DNA of 64,000 bases from Hawksworthiomyces lignivorus (GCA_002917075.1 NTMA01000015.1:124001-188000), one strand, 5' to 3'; counted from the first letter of the stretch, positions 1 through 11,925 are shown. Notes: generated by a model not told the origin, from the letters alone. Numbers and translations are program-made.

Positions 1-730
1 AGCACAGCATAAGACCATAATAATGTTTTTTATTCTATAAACTAGCTATAATTTGTTATGAATTGATTTTGATTAATTGTCAAGATGTAGCACTTTGAAT
101 CGATAAAGAAAGGCTGCGTTCCAGAAGGTTGATTTACAGCCAACTGAAAGCACGCCGAACCACCGAGCAAGGCTTTGACCTATTAGAGCACCGACAATAT
201 CTAAAAGGAAAATAAAGTAAAACTAAGCGACAAATTTTAGGATTTCAAGGTTAATTATGTATCTGGAAGTCCCACCCAAGCAAACTGCACGCTTGTCTCC
301 TTGCCAATTTTTCAAGATTTATTACGTCCGCCGAGCAGGCCCAGTCAAAGGACAAGGAGCACAACAAAGCAATAGTAATAGTATTGATCACTATGACCAA
401 ACGAATGGAGCTAAAGATTAGAAAAGTAGCAACTTTACAATGCAATCGGCGTTTACCATTGGACAGTTTATCAATGCTGGAACAAACGCCGAGATAAAGA
501 GGAGAACACACTATGTAAGAGCAGCAGCAGTGGGGATAACGGCATCCTAGATAGCGCCGGCAATCGGTTTGAGCAACTGGGTGTAACGGTATATCACCTG
601 TGGCCGAGCAGATTTCCGGAGGAAAATCCCATAGCAGCAGCATAATGGTTCAAGGCACCGAGAGAATGCTCGGAGCCTATGATATCGGAACCAAAACAGA
701 TTGACCAGAATCTCAGTCTCGGGTGCAGAC
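1..730. other. Intergenic, no confident gene
   Basis: I see no gene I can defend. The minus strand between about 250 and 740 has two overlapping open frames with hydrophobic, cysteine-rich translations, but neither keeps a family-like pattern. They could be a decayed membrane-protein exon or the far end of a gene outside the window. The stretch also holds the promoter of the Zn2Cys6 gene that starts at 731. Confidence 0.4.
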
Positions 731-3303
731 ATGCAGGGCATTACCAGGGCTCAGGCAAATGCACGTAAGTAGGGGATCCACAAGGATGCGATGCAAAGGG
801 AGAACACATAGAGCTCACATTTTTAAAAGGTCGGACTGCATGCACGTCATGCCACCAGAAAAAGGTGGCCTGTGATGCTTATGATAAGGGCTACCCCTGT
901 ACGCGGTGCCGAAGAAACGGGAGCACTGATGACTGTCGCATGCACCGGAAGAACAAGCGGGTTTCGCGCGCAGCACAGCAACGAGCCCGGCAAAGGCCAA
1001 GCATTCCTATACCTGTGGCAGCAGCTCCGCCAGCTACAGCAGATGCTTCAAATCCTGCGTCTCTATTTCTTCAAACAGTAATTGCGGATGCTGTTTCATC
1101 GGATTCTCATGAGCAGCATATCGAGTTTCAGAACAGCGCCCACAAACGACGAAACAGTGGTGCAAACAGTTCGTCTTCTCGTTTGGAAAACTCAAACGAA
1201 AAAGAAGAGTCTCTGCTAGCAGAAGGGGCCGACAATGACATATCACGGTTCTCCAGCGCCGCCACAACGGCAGTCAACCGCCGAGCAGACAACATCAGCG
1301 ATGCCGGCGGCAGCAACAACAGCACGACTGACTCGTCCGTGGTCCTGCACGGTCACGGCGACGTCGAGTACAAGAAGTACCTGGTGGAGTTCATCGACCA
1401 GCCACAGATCACGGAGCGGCCGCTCGATAAGCACGCGCGCGTCATGTACGTGGGGAGCGGCTTCTCCAACATTAATTTCTTGCTGCGCCAGCGGTTCAGC
1501 AGCGACCGAACGCGGCACCATCCCATCATGAGCCACTACCCGACCAACCGCATCGCGCGGCAGTACACCTGCCACAGCGAGGCCGACGGCGGGCTGCCGC
1601 TCGAGGCCTTCCAGCTGCCGCCGAAGCGGACCGTCGACCGGCTGCTGGCGGCCTACTTCATGCACATCAACCCGGGCTTCCCGGTGGTGGACGAGGTGCT
1701 GTTTATGCGGCAGTACCGGGCGCGCGACCCGCAGAACCCGCCGTCGCTGCTGCTGCTGCAGGCGATCCTCGTGGTGGGCGCGCACGTGCTGTACAGCAAC
1801 GACGGTCCGGAGCGGCAGCGGGAGACGCAAAAGGCCATATTCTTCCGGCGGGCCAAGATCTTGCTGGACGCGCGCTTCGAGCACACGCGCGACACGGTGG
1901 TGCAGGCGGCGCTGCTGCTGACGTGGCACGCGGACGGGCCCGAGGACGTTGGCGCCAACGCGTGGTTCTGGATCGGCTTCGCGGCGCGCACGGCCATGGG
2001 GCTGGGCATGCACCGCGACGCCGATGCCAGCACGCTGGTGCCGCACAACAAGCGCATGTGGCGGCGCGTGTGGTGGCTGCTGGTGCAGTGCGACGTGCTG
2101 GTGGCGCTGCAGTATGGGCGGCCGCAGGCGATCCACCTGGGCGACACGGACGTCAAGAGCCTGATCCCCTCCGACTTCCAGGACTGCGGCCCGTGCACAC
2201 AGATCGACTTTGTTATCCAGATGACGCAGCTCTGCCGCATCCTGTCGGTGGACGTGCTGCGGCACCAGTTCCGACGCAGCAGCAGCACTGATGGCAGCAC
2301 TGGCAGCGGCGGCGGAGCCGGCCCCGCATCGACCAGCCGCCAGCGCGCGGCGCTGCGCAAGACCGACGAGGCCCTGGCTAACTGGTCGCTGCACCTGCCG
2401 CCGGCCCTGCAGCTGGGCACGGGTGCAGGCGGCGGCCATCCGAGCGGCGGCAGCGCCAACGTGTGGACGGCGTCGCTGCACCTCCTCTACAACATGGCGC
2501 TCGTGCTGCTGCACCGGCAGCAGCCGCAATCACTGCCGCCGCCGGCGCCATCGTCATCGTCTCTCGCCGACGGCGGCGCGCACGAGGCAGACGCGGTCGA
2601 CGCCCGCCGCGCCGAAGACGTCGAGATCTGCACTAACGCCGCCGTGGCGATCCAGCAGATCTTCCAGAGCCTCTGCGCCGGCGACCAGGTCAAGTACCTG
2701 TGGTCGTCGGCCATCAACTGCCTCTTCACGGCGCTCATCCAGCTAAGCCTCGAGGTGCGCATGTCCAACCCGGTCCTCGCCGTGGCGGCCCTGCGCCGCT
2801 ACGACTCGGCGCTCTCCTCGCTGCGGCGGTTGGCCGACTACTGGCCCAACGCGCAGTCCGTAGTGCAGTTCTTCGAGCACTCGGTGCGCCTCCAGGGGCT
2901 GCGGAGCAGCGCAGCCATCGGCGGCATGAGTGCAGCTTGTGAACATGCCGCAGCAGCGGCTATCTCCCAGATGCACAACGAGTCCACCTTGCAACAGCCT
3001 CCCGTAGGGGATGATGGCCCCGAATTTGAGGGGAACCTTGCGCAAGACGCTGTCGGTCGCCTGGATCCAGCTATCCATGATCCCTCTCGCTATCCAGTCG
3101 ATATAGCAGACACTCCGACGCCACATAATCATAATCCAGCAGTCGAAGGCCCTGAAATGGCCCAGCTCCTCTCAAGTCTTATGTCTACGAGGAACATGAT
3201 TCCTTTTGACAACGGCCAGCCTCTTGTCGACCCATGGAATGACTGGCAAAGGATATACTGGCAACAGCCAGACTCTACAGACGACTTTTTGTTTAGCTTT
3301 TGA
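731..3303 (+). CDS. Zn2Cys6 transcription factor with fungal-specific TF domain
   Basis: Nuclear DNA-binding regulator of about 835 aa. The open frame alone starts inside the zinc cluster, so a first exon is needed: 731..764, intron 765..829 (GTAAGT donor, CTCAC branch site, AAAAG acceptor), exon 2 830..3303. The phases close exactly. The cluster then has cysteines at about residues 16, 19, 26, 35, 38 and 47, the CX2CX6CX8CX2CX8C pattern. A Ser/Asn-rich linker follows, then the fungal TF middle-homology domain (motifs LLLLQAILVVGAHVL, MGLGMHRDAD, RRVWWLLVQCDVLVALQYGRP). The overall arrangement resembles cutinase TF1-beta-like regulators (family inference). The GC-rich third positions contrast with the AT-rich flanks. 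The 3' end (3281..3329) is duplicated at 5929..5980. The target genes are unknown. Confidence 0.88.
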
Positions 3304-6300
3304 GGGAGCCAGAATAGTGATTGAAATAGCATCTCAGTTGGCCTTAAGGACATACGTCCCAACATACAAGAAGCGATTCTAATGACTGGCAATATGAGCT
3401 TTAACTAATACCCAAACGCGCTTTATACCTTACAGTTATCGAGGCACGTAGATAAGACAAAATTTTAAAATTGTGAGGTAAAATACATCTTGCTTTTGTG
3501 TGTCTGGTGTGAGTTGAGTCCTATTCAGATGGCTATGTACTTTATACTATCGTCCGTTGATCTCCTCTCCGAATAGTCTGTTAATGGTGCCTCACTCCTA
3601 CGCCCGAGAAAGACAGACATTGGACTGTATCGACAATGCAATCTGCATATACTAATGTTAGATAGGTATTATCGTCGATAGTGGCCATCAACACCAGAGA
3701 AACACTTACCAGCGTGGTGCAACAGCAGTAGCGCAGGGTACTATAGTGGAAGCCTGATCATAGTACGAGGCGTCACGATTGAGAAGAGATAACATATGCT
3801 CATTAGACTTCCTCTGAGCTGCCGTAAAGTCCTGTATATGTTTGGCTTCTTTGTTGTGACAATACTGAGCGGTCAAGCCATGCCTAATGATAGTTCGAGA
3901 AGATGCTTGTTAAATAATGGAACAGAACATAGAGGAGATAAAAAGAAAAGAAAGAGGCAATGCCTAAAGGACGAAGAAAGACAGAAGGGAACGGAAATTT
4001 AAGGATAGCTGGACGTATGTAGAAAAAGCCTGGCTAGCCGTATGCGTAAACACGGATCAAATACATCGCGAGATCATGTATAAGTAAGCGAGAAGAGAGC
4101 ACGCACCGTGCCTCTATATTTTTTTTTCTGTCTTTTTGAGAGTGATTCTGTAAACAGAGAGGGGGTTTAGGTTAAATCTTTGGCATTACCTCTGACGCGG
4201 AGTTGGGGGCGGTGTTGGACCACCTGAACCGCCGCCACTTGGATTTATTGGACCCGGACGAGGCCTCGGTGGCGGTGATGGAGGAGGGTTTGGGACAGGA
4301 CACAAGGAATATCTTTCTCTGATCCCGCCTTGCGATTTATATATCGCCATCTCGTTTACTCGATTATAACACATCAGGTATCGTTCGATCAAAGTGCGTA
4401 TAATAAAGATAGAGTTGGAGTCAATAGCAAGTCTCTATCTTTGATTAGGAGAAGAACAGTCCGTTGTACGGTAACTTAAATATGACAACAGAGGCAGATA
4501 CAGAGTCACAAAACTGAGAAACCAAAGGACAAATTCAAGAAAGTAAATAAAGACGCAAAGAAGAAATGGGCAGAAGTTCATTTGGTAATAGAGCCTTAAA
4601 ATACTGACAGAACTGTGAGCAAAACAGAAAGATATAAAGAAGTTTCACTACGCCGGAACCAGGCCCTTTTATACAGCATAGACTCTCTATCTAACAACAT
4701 TGGAAAATCTACAGACAGACATTCGCACCAGAAGCTGAAATTGGTTTGTCATCGGACAATAATTAGGATGGAATATAGAGCCTGCAGTGAAGGTGTTACG
4801 AAATGAGATTGGAACGCAGAGGACGGAAATGGAAGAGCGCGACAGGCGACAAATCATCGTGCACATGAAGTGATACACCTGCTGCACCACGGTTACACTG
4901 GTGGTGCCTTGCAAGTGCGTGATTGGAAGTCCATGTTTACAACTCCTCAAATGGGAACTACACTTGGGCGCTAAAGAAGCAAGGGAGAATAGAAGAAATA
5001 ACGGAAGAAACATTCGGGATAAACATCGATACGAGTACCTATAAATTCGCAAAAGCAAATGTGTGTAGCGGCTTAGGCTGTGAATGGATGACGGAAAGAG
5101 GATTTTTTTTTAACGTCACAGCCCAACTTCTGTCATGCGATCTATCATGCAACCTACTACGTAAACTACCTAAGACACGGTTGCCTTGCAAATTCCTTCG
5201 CCGGATCCGGGAGTTGTCAGAGACGACGAAGAAAGATCGGAAAGAAAAGGAGCCACAGACAACACACGATCATGCCTGTCGACGCTTGTCCATGCCTTGC
5301 TTGCGCTCCTCGTCGTCATGCTCGCGCGGGTTTGGCAAAATGACGTAATATATTTTTAGCCATTTCGGCTAGTTCGTCTTAGTCTGTAAGAACGAGCCGC
5401 ACACACACGAGCTTTCGCTGGCGGAGAGTTTTGAGGAAGGGAATGAGAAAAGAGAGAAGGACTGGAAAAAGCGCTTTGTAGCGGTCTTATGGCGCATTTA
5501 CTCACCACCCGAATATGAGAGAGCCGATGGCCAGCCTCGTACTACGATAATTCAAACGGAGCGGCGTATACCGGACTGCAGGCTGGCAGGCTAACTCTAA
5601 GAGGCCGCGCCGTGGACGCGCCGAAGGCACGCTGCAATTACATCACGGGCACGGCAGCCAACAATTATTATCTTTTACTTCTATTCTCTTTACATCTCAC
5701 TACCCTCCACTTCATTAAGGCCATATCGAAATGCTCACCTGCTAAAGTAGGTGCTCATCAGCTGAAAGCAAGTACCATCAAATGGGTGTTAGTGTTTTCT
5801 ATGTAAGTCTGGAGGCGCCATTATGGCCACCAGAGTGGGCGGCAGCCTGTGGCGACCCCAAAAACACGTAAATACAGCCCGTCTCCCTCGGCGTCTCTCC
5901 CACTCTGTTCACTAATACCATCCTTTTTACGACTAGTTTTTGTTTAGCTCTCGAGGGAGCTAGAATAATGATTGAAATAGTAACGAATGCTGAGAAAGTG
6001 TTTAATTATTTCTTTATATACACCATGTGAAAAAACGCTATCGTGGCCGCCGTTTTGGTTGGCACATGCCGCCAGCTTTAACGTGCTTTAGAATGAGGCG
6101 TAGATCTTCACAAAACTATTTTGTGGCGCGCAGCCCCGCATATAGGCGGTCTGTCTATGGTCGCGGACAACACAATAGTCGTAAGGAGGAAACACGCCAG
6201 TCCCTCTCTTCTCCCAAGAAATTAGATATAGATGGGTGTTGCTCATGCAGCTCTTGGAGAGAGACCTGCGGAGCTTGCAACCATTCCCAGGCCGCAGGAT

Positions 6301-6812
6301 TTAGTGCTACGGTACTCCGTATCCTCGGGCGCTTAAAATACAAGCGTCTGATGGTTATACAACCTACAGGCATGGTAATATATAAGCACTGCTCAACACA
6401 AACTGCGAGGCTCTCCAAGACGGTGAAGCACGGATACGTCAATCGGCTTGCACCCTCGTCCGAGACGACCGTTGGCAACGTGCACACTTGGTTCGCCCAA
6501 AGCGACAAGCTTCACCACCTCAAATGGGCAAACACATGCGTAGAGATCATGACGCTGGAGTCAGGGCGGGAGCATTTCTTACGAACAGATCGGCGATTCA
6601 TACGAGGCTCAAAAGGGAGGCAATCTACTACTGCGACATCAGATAGTAGGCCACGAAATAAATGGTAACAATGTTTTAATTCCGCGTTTTGTAATTCACA
6701 AAAATAGGAGCCAATAAATTGTAAAATTTCAAAGTTTTTATAAAAGTTAAAAAAAAAAAAATAAAATAAAATACCGTAACAGATTATCATTGATTAATAA
6801 ATACAGACTCTG
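3304..6812. other. Long gene-poor intergenic region
   Basis: About 3.5 kb with no gene I can support. It holds a proline/glycine-coding low-complexity patch near 4190-4300 on the minus strand, purine-rich tracts around 4480-4560 and 5220-5260, and the duplicated fragment at 5929..5980. A 213-codon open frame (6027..6668, +) has no recognisable domain and Arg/Ser-rich composition, so I do not call it. The segment 5891..5935 resembles the leader of the small ORF at 32948. Confidence 0.5.
5929..5980 (+). repeat. Duplicated 3' end of the Zn2Cys6 gene at 731-3303
   Basis: This stretch matches 3281..3329, the last codons, stop and first 3' UTR bases of the regulator, with a few substitutions, including C to T and G to A changes. 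It shares the run TTTTTGTTTAGCT, then GAGGGAGC(C/T)AGAATA(G/A)TG and ATTGAAATAG. It is too short to be functional and is a relic of segmental duplication or template switching. Confidence 0.75.
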
Positions 6813-6820
6813 AAAAAAAA
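6813..6820 (-). terminator. Pol III oligo-T terminator of tRNA-Met
   Basis: Eight A residues on the plus strand directly abut the 3' end of the tRNA. On the transcribed minus strand this is a T8 run, the standard RNA polymerase III stop. Confidence 0.85.
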
Positions 6821-6894
6821 TGGGATCGATGGGGTTCGAACCCATGACCTCAAGATTATGAGACTTGCGCGCTAACCGACTGCGCCACGATCCC
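6821..6894 (-). tRNA. tRNA-Met (CAT), elongator type
   Basis: Full cloverleaf on the minus strand, 74 nt and intronless. The acceptor GGGATCG pairs with CGATCCC, with discriminator A. The D arm is GCGC/GCGC with loop AGTCGGTTA, and the T arm is ATGGG/CCCAT with loop TTCGAAC. The anticodon loop CTCATAA places CAT at the anticodon. The anticodon stem has a terminal T-T mismatch, also found in yeast elongator tRNA-Met. The A and B box consensus positions are intact and an oligo-T terminator follows at once. The elongator rather than initiator identity comes from the T-loop TTCGAAC (initiators usually lack it). Confidence 0.95.
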
Positions 6895-6942
6895 CTATTA
6901 TTTGTGGAAAACTGCAGTAATTTCCAGGATTGTTGTAACAAC

Positions 6943-7068
6943 GGAAAGGAGCGTCGTTGAGGAAGGCCGAAAGACTCTAGCTAATAAGCAAGAACGTATT
7001 AGCCTTACATTTCCTAATCGGGGGTGACCGCCAGTTCTAGTTGTCGCAACAGCGGCTCCAGACTTACA
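6943..7068 (-). repeat. Dispersed repeat family A, copy 1 (solo-LTR-like)
   Basis: Read on the minus strand it begins TGTAAGTCTGGAGCCGCTGT and shares blocks with copies at 11796..11925 (+) and 21870..21989 (-): GCCGCTGTTG, GAACT.G..GTC, CGATTAG and TCTTTGGCCT-like. The TG start and the dispersed, diverged copies suggest a degraded solo LTR. The copy lies about 50 bp upstream of tRNA-Met, a common target zone for LTR retroelements. Confidence 0.6.
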
Positions 7069-7188
7069 TTTTCTAAATTAGCTTTCATACTGATTGGGCT
7101 GGTGGTTGTTTTGGTCCTCGGAGGCATTGTGTTAATCATGTACTTTTGAACCAAGATCACTGGCTCATTACCTATCAAGGGCCTGGCT

Positions 7189-7355
7189 TGTTGAGCAGTG
7201 CTTATATAATACCATGCCTGTAGGTTGATACCGTAGGCCTATCACTTGAATACCGTGATCATACACTGTATATAGCACTATATAGAGAGGGCTCCTCGCC
7301 TTGCCTCCCTCTGGGTATCCCTTTGGCCTCTCCTAATCAATGGCTCTACTCAAAC
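7189..7355 (+). repeat. Dispersed repeat family B, copy 1 (copia-type solo LTR-like)
   Basis: It begins TTGTTGAG and carries an LTR-like core: a TATATAA-like box, then ACTATATAGAGAGGGCTCCTC, then AATCAATGG near the end and ACTCAAAC. The same order of motifs occurs at 27559..27744 and 44237..44425. The termini are degenerate. It lies about 300 bp upstream of the tRNA-Met gene. Confidence 0.45.
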
Positions 7356-7767
7356 TGGCTTGACAGTTTGCACCAGGGGCGACATCACGTTGAGGCACAT
7401 CTAATGACGCCAAGTGCCTTGGAGAGGAGAGAAGAGATTGGTGGTTTCCCAGTGAGGGCCGTTCGATGTAAGAATAATACGAACCGAGCGTCACCGAGTC
7501 TGCGTATATGGAACTAACTTTACTGACGGTCACAGGCTGTTGCGAAGTGAGATGACAAAATGGGGGCTATTAAATCATACTCGAACACCTCAGCCACGCC
7601 TTGTCTAACATCTATACAACCCTACGGATCCTTTATAGTATGTATTTCGGCAAAAGCAAAAAGACACCTTCCTCCAAGACGGATTTGTGAGCCAAATAGC
7701 CAACGCAGCAGGTATTGCACATGTCGTCCCACAAGCCGGACAATTCTGCGGCGATCCTTCATTTCCT
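7356..7767. other. Intergenic, no gene seen
   Basis: The stretch between the family B repeat and the 3' end of the phosphodiesterase gene contains no supported feature. It presumably includes the 3' UTR of that minus-strand gene. Confidence 0.5.
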
Positions 7768-9830
7768 TCACTGTTTCTTAGTCCGCAGATTGTGGAAGAG
7801 CCGCCTCGTCAGGCTCGGCTCGCACTCGGCGTGATGGTCGTGCTGGCGGCTGCCCTCGCCGTCTCGCTTGCTGAACGTGATGCCGACGCTCGGCGTCCAG
7901 CAGTTGTACTGCGCCTGCGCGGACTGCAGCTGGCACACCTCGCTGGTGATACAGCTGCCGGAGCACGCGGCCACGTCGTAGCCGCGCCACTTGCGCGCGT
8001 AGTACTCGTCGAACACCGTCTGGTTGGCCAGCAGGACCTCGGTGACGTTGTGCCAGAACGCCGGGGTCAACTCCGCGGCGGGATCGACCAGCGGCGGCGT
8101 CACCAGCGGGCCGTACGCCGCCTTGGCGCTGTAGTACTTGGTCCACGTGGGCCCGGCCGTGTCGTAGTCGGGCGCACTCATGTCCGCAATGTACGTTGTC
8201 ATGTCGAGGACGCCAAAGGTCACCGGGTCGACCGAGAACACGCGGAACGCCGGCATGCCGCTGGTTGGCGTCAGCGCGGGCGCAATGTAGCTCATGGCGA
8301 TGGCCGTGTCGTAGCTGCGGGCAGTGTAGTCGGCATAACTGAGCTGGAACTCGTCCTTGTGCGTGTGACCTGGGAGCATCAGTAAAGGAAGGAAAAGACA
8401 AGTAGGAAAGGAGTGCTGGTTTTGCGCCATACCAAAGAACAGAGCGGCAATCGTTGCCTCGTAGCGGTTGACGATCTGGTCAAAGTAGTTGGAGCCGTCG
8501 TAAAATGCATTCGACGAGCCCATGGGCATGTGGCCAATGATCCACGCGCGCTGGCCAGCATCTTCGGCCGCCTGCAGCTCGTTGACGAGCCACGCCAGCT
8601 GGCCGCTGGGGTCGGTCTCCATGGTGGCCTCGTAGAGCCAGAAGTTTTCCGTGTAGTACATGTTGGTGTTGATCGAGATGATGCGCAGGTTGCCGTAGAG
8701 CGCTGAGTAGGCGCCTGGGTTTGTATCAGCGGTGGCTGCGTCGGCGGTGCCGATCCACTGCGCCCACAGGCTGGACAAGCTGTCATAGGCCCACTGGCTT
8801 GAAATGGTCGTGTCAATGACCGCTGGGGGCCACGAGTTGACAGGCGCGGTGTCATGGTTGCTGTTGAGTTAGCTCATTTCCTTCGCTCTGCATACACGTG
8901 TGCTTCGACACGGACGGTCGCTTACCCGACTGTCCCAAACAACGTTGGAAGTAAGTGGGATGCCATCCTGGCGTAAGCGTCTTGTAGGTCAGCCGTTACT
9001 TCTGTTTCGTTAACCAGCCAGACGGCACCCTCAACGACGTCACCCGTGAAAATGGTGAAGGAGGCTTTGGGCGCAACGGCGTGAATGGCTGTATACAGGC
9101 TCTCCTCGAGGCTAACAGGCGAGTCGCAGCCATGATTGCCGTAGGGCCCTGCTGGGTAAGACGTATTGCCTGGTGCATCCGCGGCTGTGTATGGCCGGCA
9201 GCAGATGGACTTGGTGCAGTTGTAGTTTGCCCCGACCTCGTAGAACCGATCGACATGGATGTCGCTAAACTGCACTACCTCGATTGGCGTCCTGCCGGAA
9301 GATGCCGGACGGCTTGTTGCAGGCTTGGTAGACGGGAACGGCACATCGTGCGTGGTCACAGGCGGAATGCTGCACAGTCCAAAGATATACGAGCAAAAGA
9401 CGGTAGACGTGTGCGAACCGACGCTCATCTTGCGCAAGTCATGTGCAAGGATAGGGCCTTCTTGAGCAATAATGCCATCACACACGTCGGCATCTTCCGT
9501 CTGAGAAAGAGATGAGCAAAGGGAAAAGCAAGCGTGATATGGGGAAGACGCACTCCCGACAGGATACACAGCTCCGTGATGACATCAACAAAGGCGTCAT
9601 TCCCCAAGTGGGCAATGGGCTGGAGCAAGAGCAAGATAGCCTGCAGACTCTGTTAGAATGAGGGAAAAGGCATGACTGTCTTAATGTTTGCGTACTTGGC
9701 ATGCGTCACAGCTGACAGCCGACTCAATAGCACTCCAGATATCTGCGGCCGTTGTTCTCTTCTCCAGCTGTGTCGCTGACACAGTCGTGGCGGCCGAAAG
9801 GCACGCTACGAAAATCGCAAAGACTTTCAT
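7768..9830 (-). CDS. Secreted acid sphingomyelinase-like phosphodiesterase
   Basis: Predicted secreted metallophosphoesterase of about 608 aa that would hydrolyse sphingomyelin or a related phosphodiester. Five exons close in phase: 9830..9696, 9640..9554, 9500..8926, 8860..8433, 8369..7768. The start at 9830 gives a signal peptide (MKVFAIFVACLSAATTVSA) followed by KR. A saposin-B-like cysteine region comes next (CDACQ, ITELC, DVCDG), then the calcineurin-like metal site in order: FSDIHVD, GDVVEG, GNHD, GHMP and GHTHKDEF. The GNHD and GHTH motifs are each completed by an intron junction, which supports the splicing. A cysteine-rich C-terminal region ends the protein. All expected metal ligands are present. 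Length and domain order fit fungal acid sphingomyelinase-like proteins. The substrate is inferred from family only. Confidence 0.92.
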
Positions 9831-11186
9831 GATTTTCGATGGCAGAAAACGTACCAATTCTGTGTTGCGAAGCCCGCTGCCGTGAAGGCCACTCATAAGC
9901 AATCTAGCAAAGACATGATGAGGTATGTATATACCCAAAAGCTGGGAAGTCTCTGTCGCACTCTCTGCGATTTTTTCTCATTGCTTGTATTGCCAGATGC
10001 ATTTTCGGGCAACTAGGATTAATCGACGAGTGTCTGTTAAACGATGGCGCTGAATACTAGGCAGACTAACCCGACTCGGCCTCAGGTGCCGATATTGCTA
10101 CCAAAGGTAGCACTGACTGCTAGAGCGTGCCAGAATTTTGACCACAAAAGGAAATTCTTCCATAGGCACAGACGGCGCTTCTCGATAGCAAACTCTCACA
10201 GCTTCCAATCGCTTGCGCACGAAGTCAAGAGCTTCCCCCGGGCATGACATGCAGAATGCAGTAGCGTAACAGCTCCACCAAGACATTACGCAGCCTATAA
10301 TGCCGGCACTATTCCATAGTGCCGCAACGGCGATAATATTGCGACCGCATGCTTGGCCTCGGTTATCCGGTGATAAATTATTAGCCTAAAACCAAAAAAT
10401 AATGCATACTTCGGATCTTGGCTCGGTGACTGTGCCGGGGTTCGGTCAGTACGAGACGTGCTTGTCACCCGGTACACATTGTCGCAAAACTTTAAGCGAA
10501 AACATGTCATCCCTTGTGGCTTGGAAAGCTGTCTCTGAAGGCTTCCTCGGAGGACTTCTTCTACAAGAAGTGGTTGCTACTGAGTTGAGTCAGATCGTCG
10601 GGGTCGTGCAGATGTGCGTAAGGAAATGCGACTACGCAAAAGCGAATGTCATGCGACAGCAGCACAGTTCGATATCGAGAACCGACTCTCGCAACTGCGA
10701 AGAGCCTTTGAAGGAGGCCGTGTTCCCGATGTAGTGGCCGTCGAAGCGATACGATGATTCAGGCGCAATAGAAGATCCTATAAGAGCTATAAGGCACTCT
10801 ATAATTCAAAGAGGGATTGCATCATATCTTCCTACTGCTCTTCTCTCAACTTCTCTGTTCTTCCCCTTCTCTTCTTTCTCGCCTTTCTCTTTCCCTCTCC
10901 TGTTCCATTTCTCGTCATTCTTTTGCTCTTTTTTGCCTTTGTCGTCTCTCTTCTGGTGTCTCACTTCTTCAACTCTTAGAGTGTCCATCGTTTTCTCCCA
11001 TTCCTCTGATCAATAAAATGCGGCGTGGCAGCTAGCCATTAGCCATAAGCTCTTGCAGCAGTGATGAAAACAAGAAGAGAATTCAGTTGTCTTCAGATAA
11101 GGCTGCTAATGTCAGGCTGCTTATAATTTACGAGAGACGGCTACGCTGATTCGTCGAGGGACAATTCAATTCTACAGTGCATTATA
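9831..11186. other. Intergenic with a duplicated fragment
   Basis: Promoter side of the sphingomyelinase-like gene. I see no supported gene. A 110-codon open frame at 10402..10734 contains the fragment 10480..10540 that recurs at 33598..33655, so it is more likely repeat-derived. A pyrimidine-rich tract runs from about 10840 to 10980. Confidence 0.45.
10480..10540 (+). repeat. Short dispersed repeat, partner of 33598-33655
   Basis: Both sites share TGTCGCAAAACTTT, AAGCGAAAACA and a GTGGCTTGGAAA(G/A)CTGTCTCTGAA block in the same order, with small indels between. Neither flanking sequence matches beyond this. The identity of the parent element is not visible. Confidence 0.65.
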
Positions 11187-11756
11187 CTAATACCCCTTGG
11201 CTGTCAGCACATGGACAATCTTCTCCTGGGCCCCCGGGTGGAGGATGGAGTTGAACTTCTTGCCGAACTTGCTGTTCAGGTAGTGGAACTGGTCCTCGGG
11301 CCTGTATGTCGCCGCGATGCGGATGCCTGCGTGCTCCTCCAGGGCGGTGACGTGCGACTGCAGCGGCCCGGGGAACGTGACGGGTACGCCGTTCTTGAAC
11401 CACCCAGCGTAGTAGTTGATCGTGAGCAGGATGCGCACCTCGACCAACGGATTGGGCATGCCCGCGTGTCACAGCCGCAGGTCCCGTACCAGGATCCAAC
11501 CCTTCCCAGCCCGCGGGTGCAGTGGCGGCCTCACCTTGCGGCGCGCCTCCACGACCGCCTTGCCGATGAAGGGCTCGCCAAGCTGCGGCCAGATCTCGAC
11601 ATCCGTGTTCTGCTTGCCCAGCCACAGCTGTGTCATGCCGTTCTCGGGCCCGCAGTCGCACAGACAGACGTTCTGCGTGATCGAAAAAGGATGGGTCGGG
11701 TGCTCAATCGTCCTCAAGGAGATCAAGGATGGCAAGATACTTCTTGACAGCTAGAA
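11187..11756 (-). pseudogene. Phytanoyl-CoA dioxygenase (PhyH)-like gene fragment, broken
   Basis: The translation matches the C-terminal half of fungal PhyH-family Fe(II)/2-oxoglutarate dioxygenases: HPFSITQNVCLCDC, PENGMTQLWLG, then GWILVRDLRL and HAGMPNP, NYYAGWF. Two lesions show it is dead. The usual Trp in the LRLWHAGMPNP block is TGA (11469..11471). The N-terminal half with the first metal-binding HxD is absent: before 11735 only a short frameshifted tail (KYLAILDLLEDD) is legible. Codon usage is still GC-rich, so the decay is fairly recent. The family call rests on motif recall. Confidence 0.7.
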
Positions 11757-11795
11757 AGAGGTGCCTCTCCTCGGCTGCTTCTGTGGCACTAATCT

Positions 11796-11925
11796 TGTAA
11801 GTCTAGAGCCGCTGTTGCGCCTACCGGAACTAGTGGTCTCTCCAATTAGGACATATGGGGGCCAACCCTGCTTTGCCTATTAGCTGGGGTCTTTGGCCTC
11901 GGCGACGAGTGTATTCTTTTCTGTT
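11796..11925 (+). repeat. Dispersed repeat family A, copy 2
   Basis: It begins TGTAAGTCTAGAGCCGCTGT and runs through GGAACTAGTGGTC, CAATTAGG, CTATTAGCTGGGGTCTTTGG. It is inverted relative to copies 1 and 3, and it lies directly beside the PhyH pseudogene. Confidence 0.6.

Noticed and set aside
1243..2529. 428-codon minus-strand open frame opposite the first regulator
   Set aside because: It is a shadow of the GC-rich coding strand. Its Arg/Gln/Val/His-rich composition is a GC artefact, and the plus-strand frame carries real domains.
4186..4392. Proline-rich minus-strand frame
   Set aside because: Low-complexity CCN/GGN tract without a gene context. The composition alone makes the frame open.
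6027..6668. 213-codon plus-strand open frame
   Set aside because: No domain, Arg/Ser-rich, no promoter or splice support, and an overlapping minus-strand frame of similar quality. Not enough to call a gene.
10402..10734. 110-codon plus-strand frame
   Set aside because: It contains a fragment that recurs at 33598 in non-coding DNA and has no domain, so it is probably repeat-derived.
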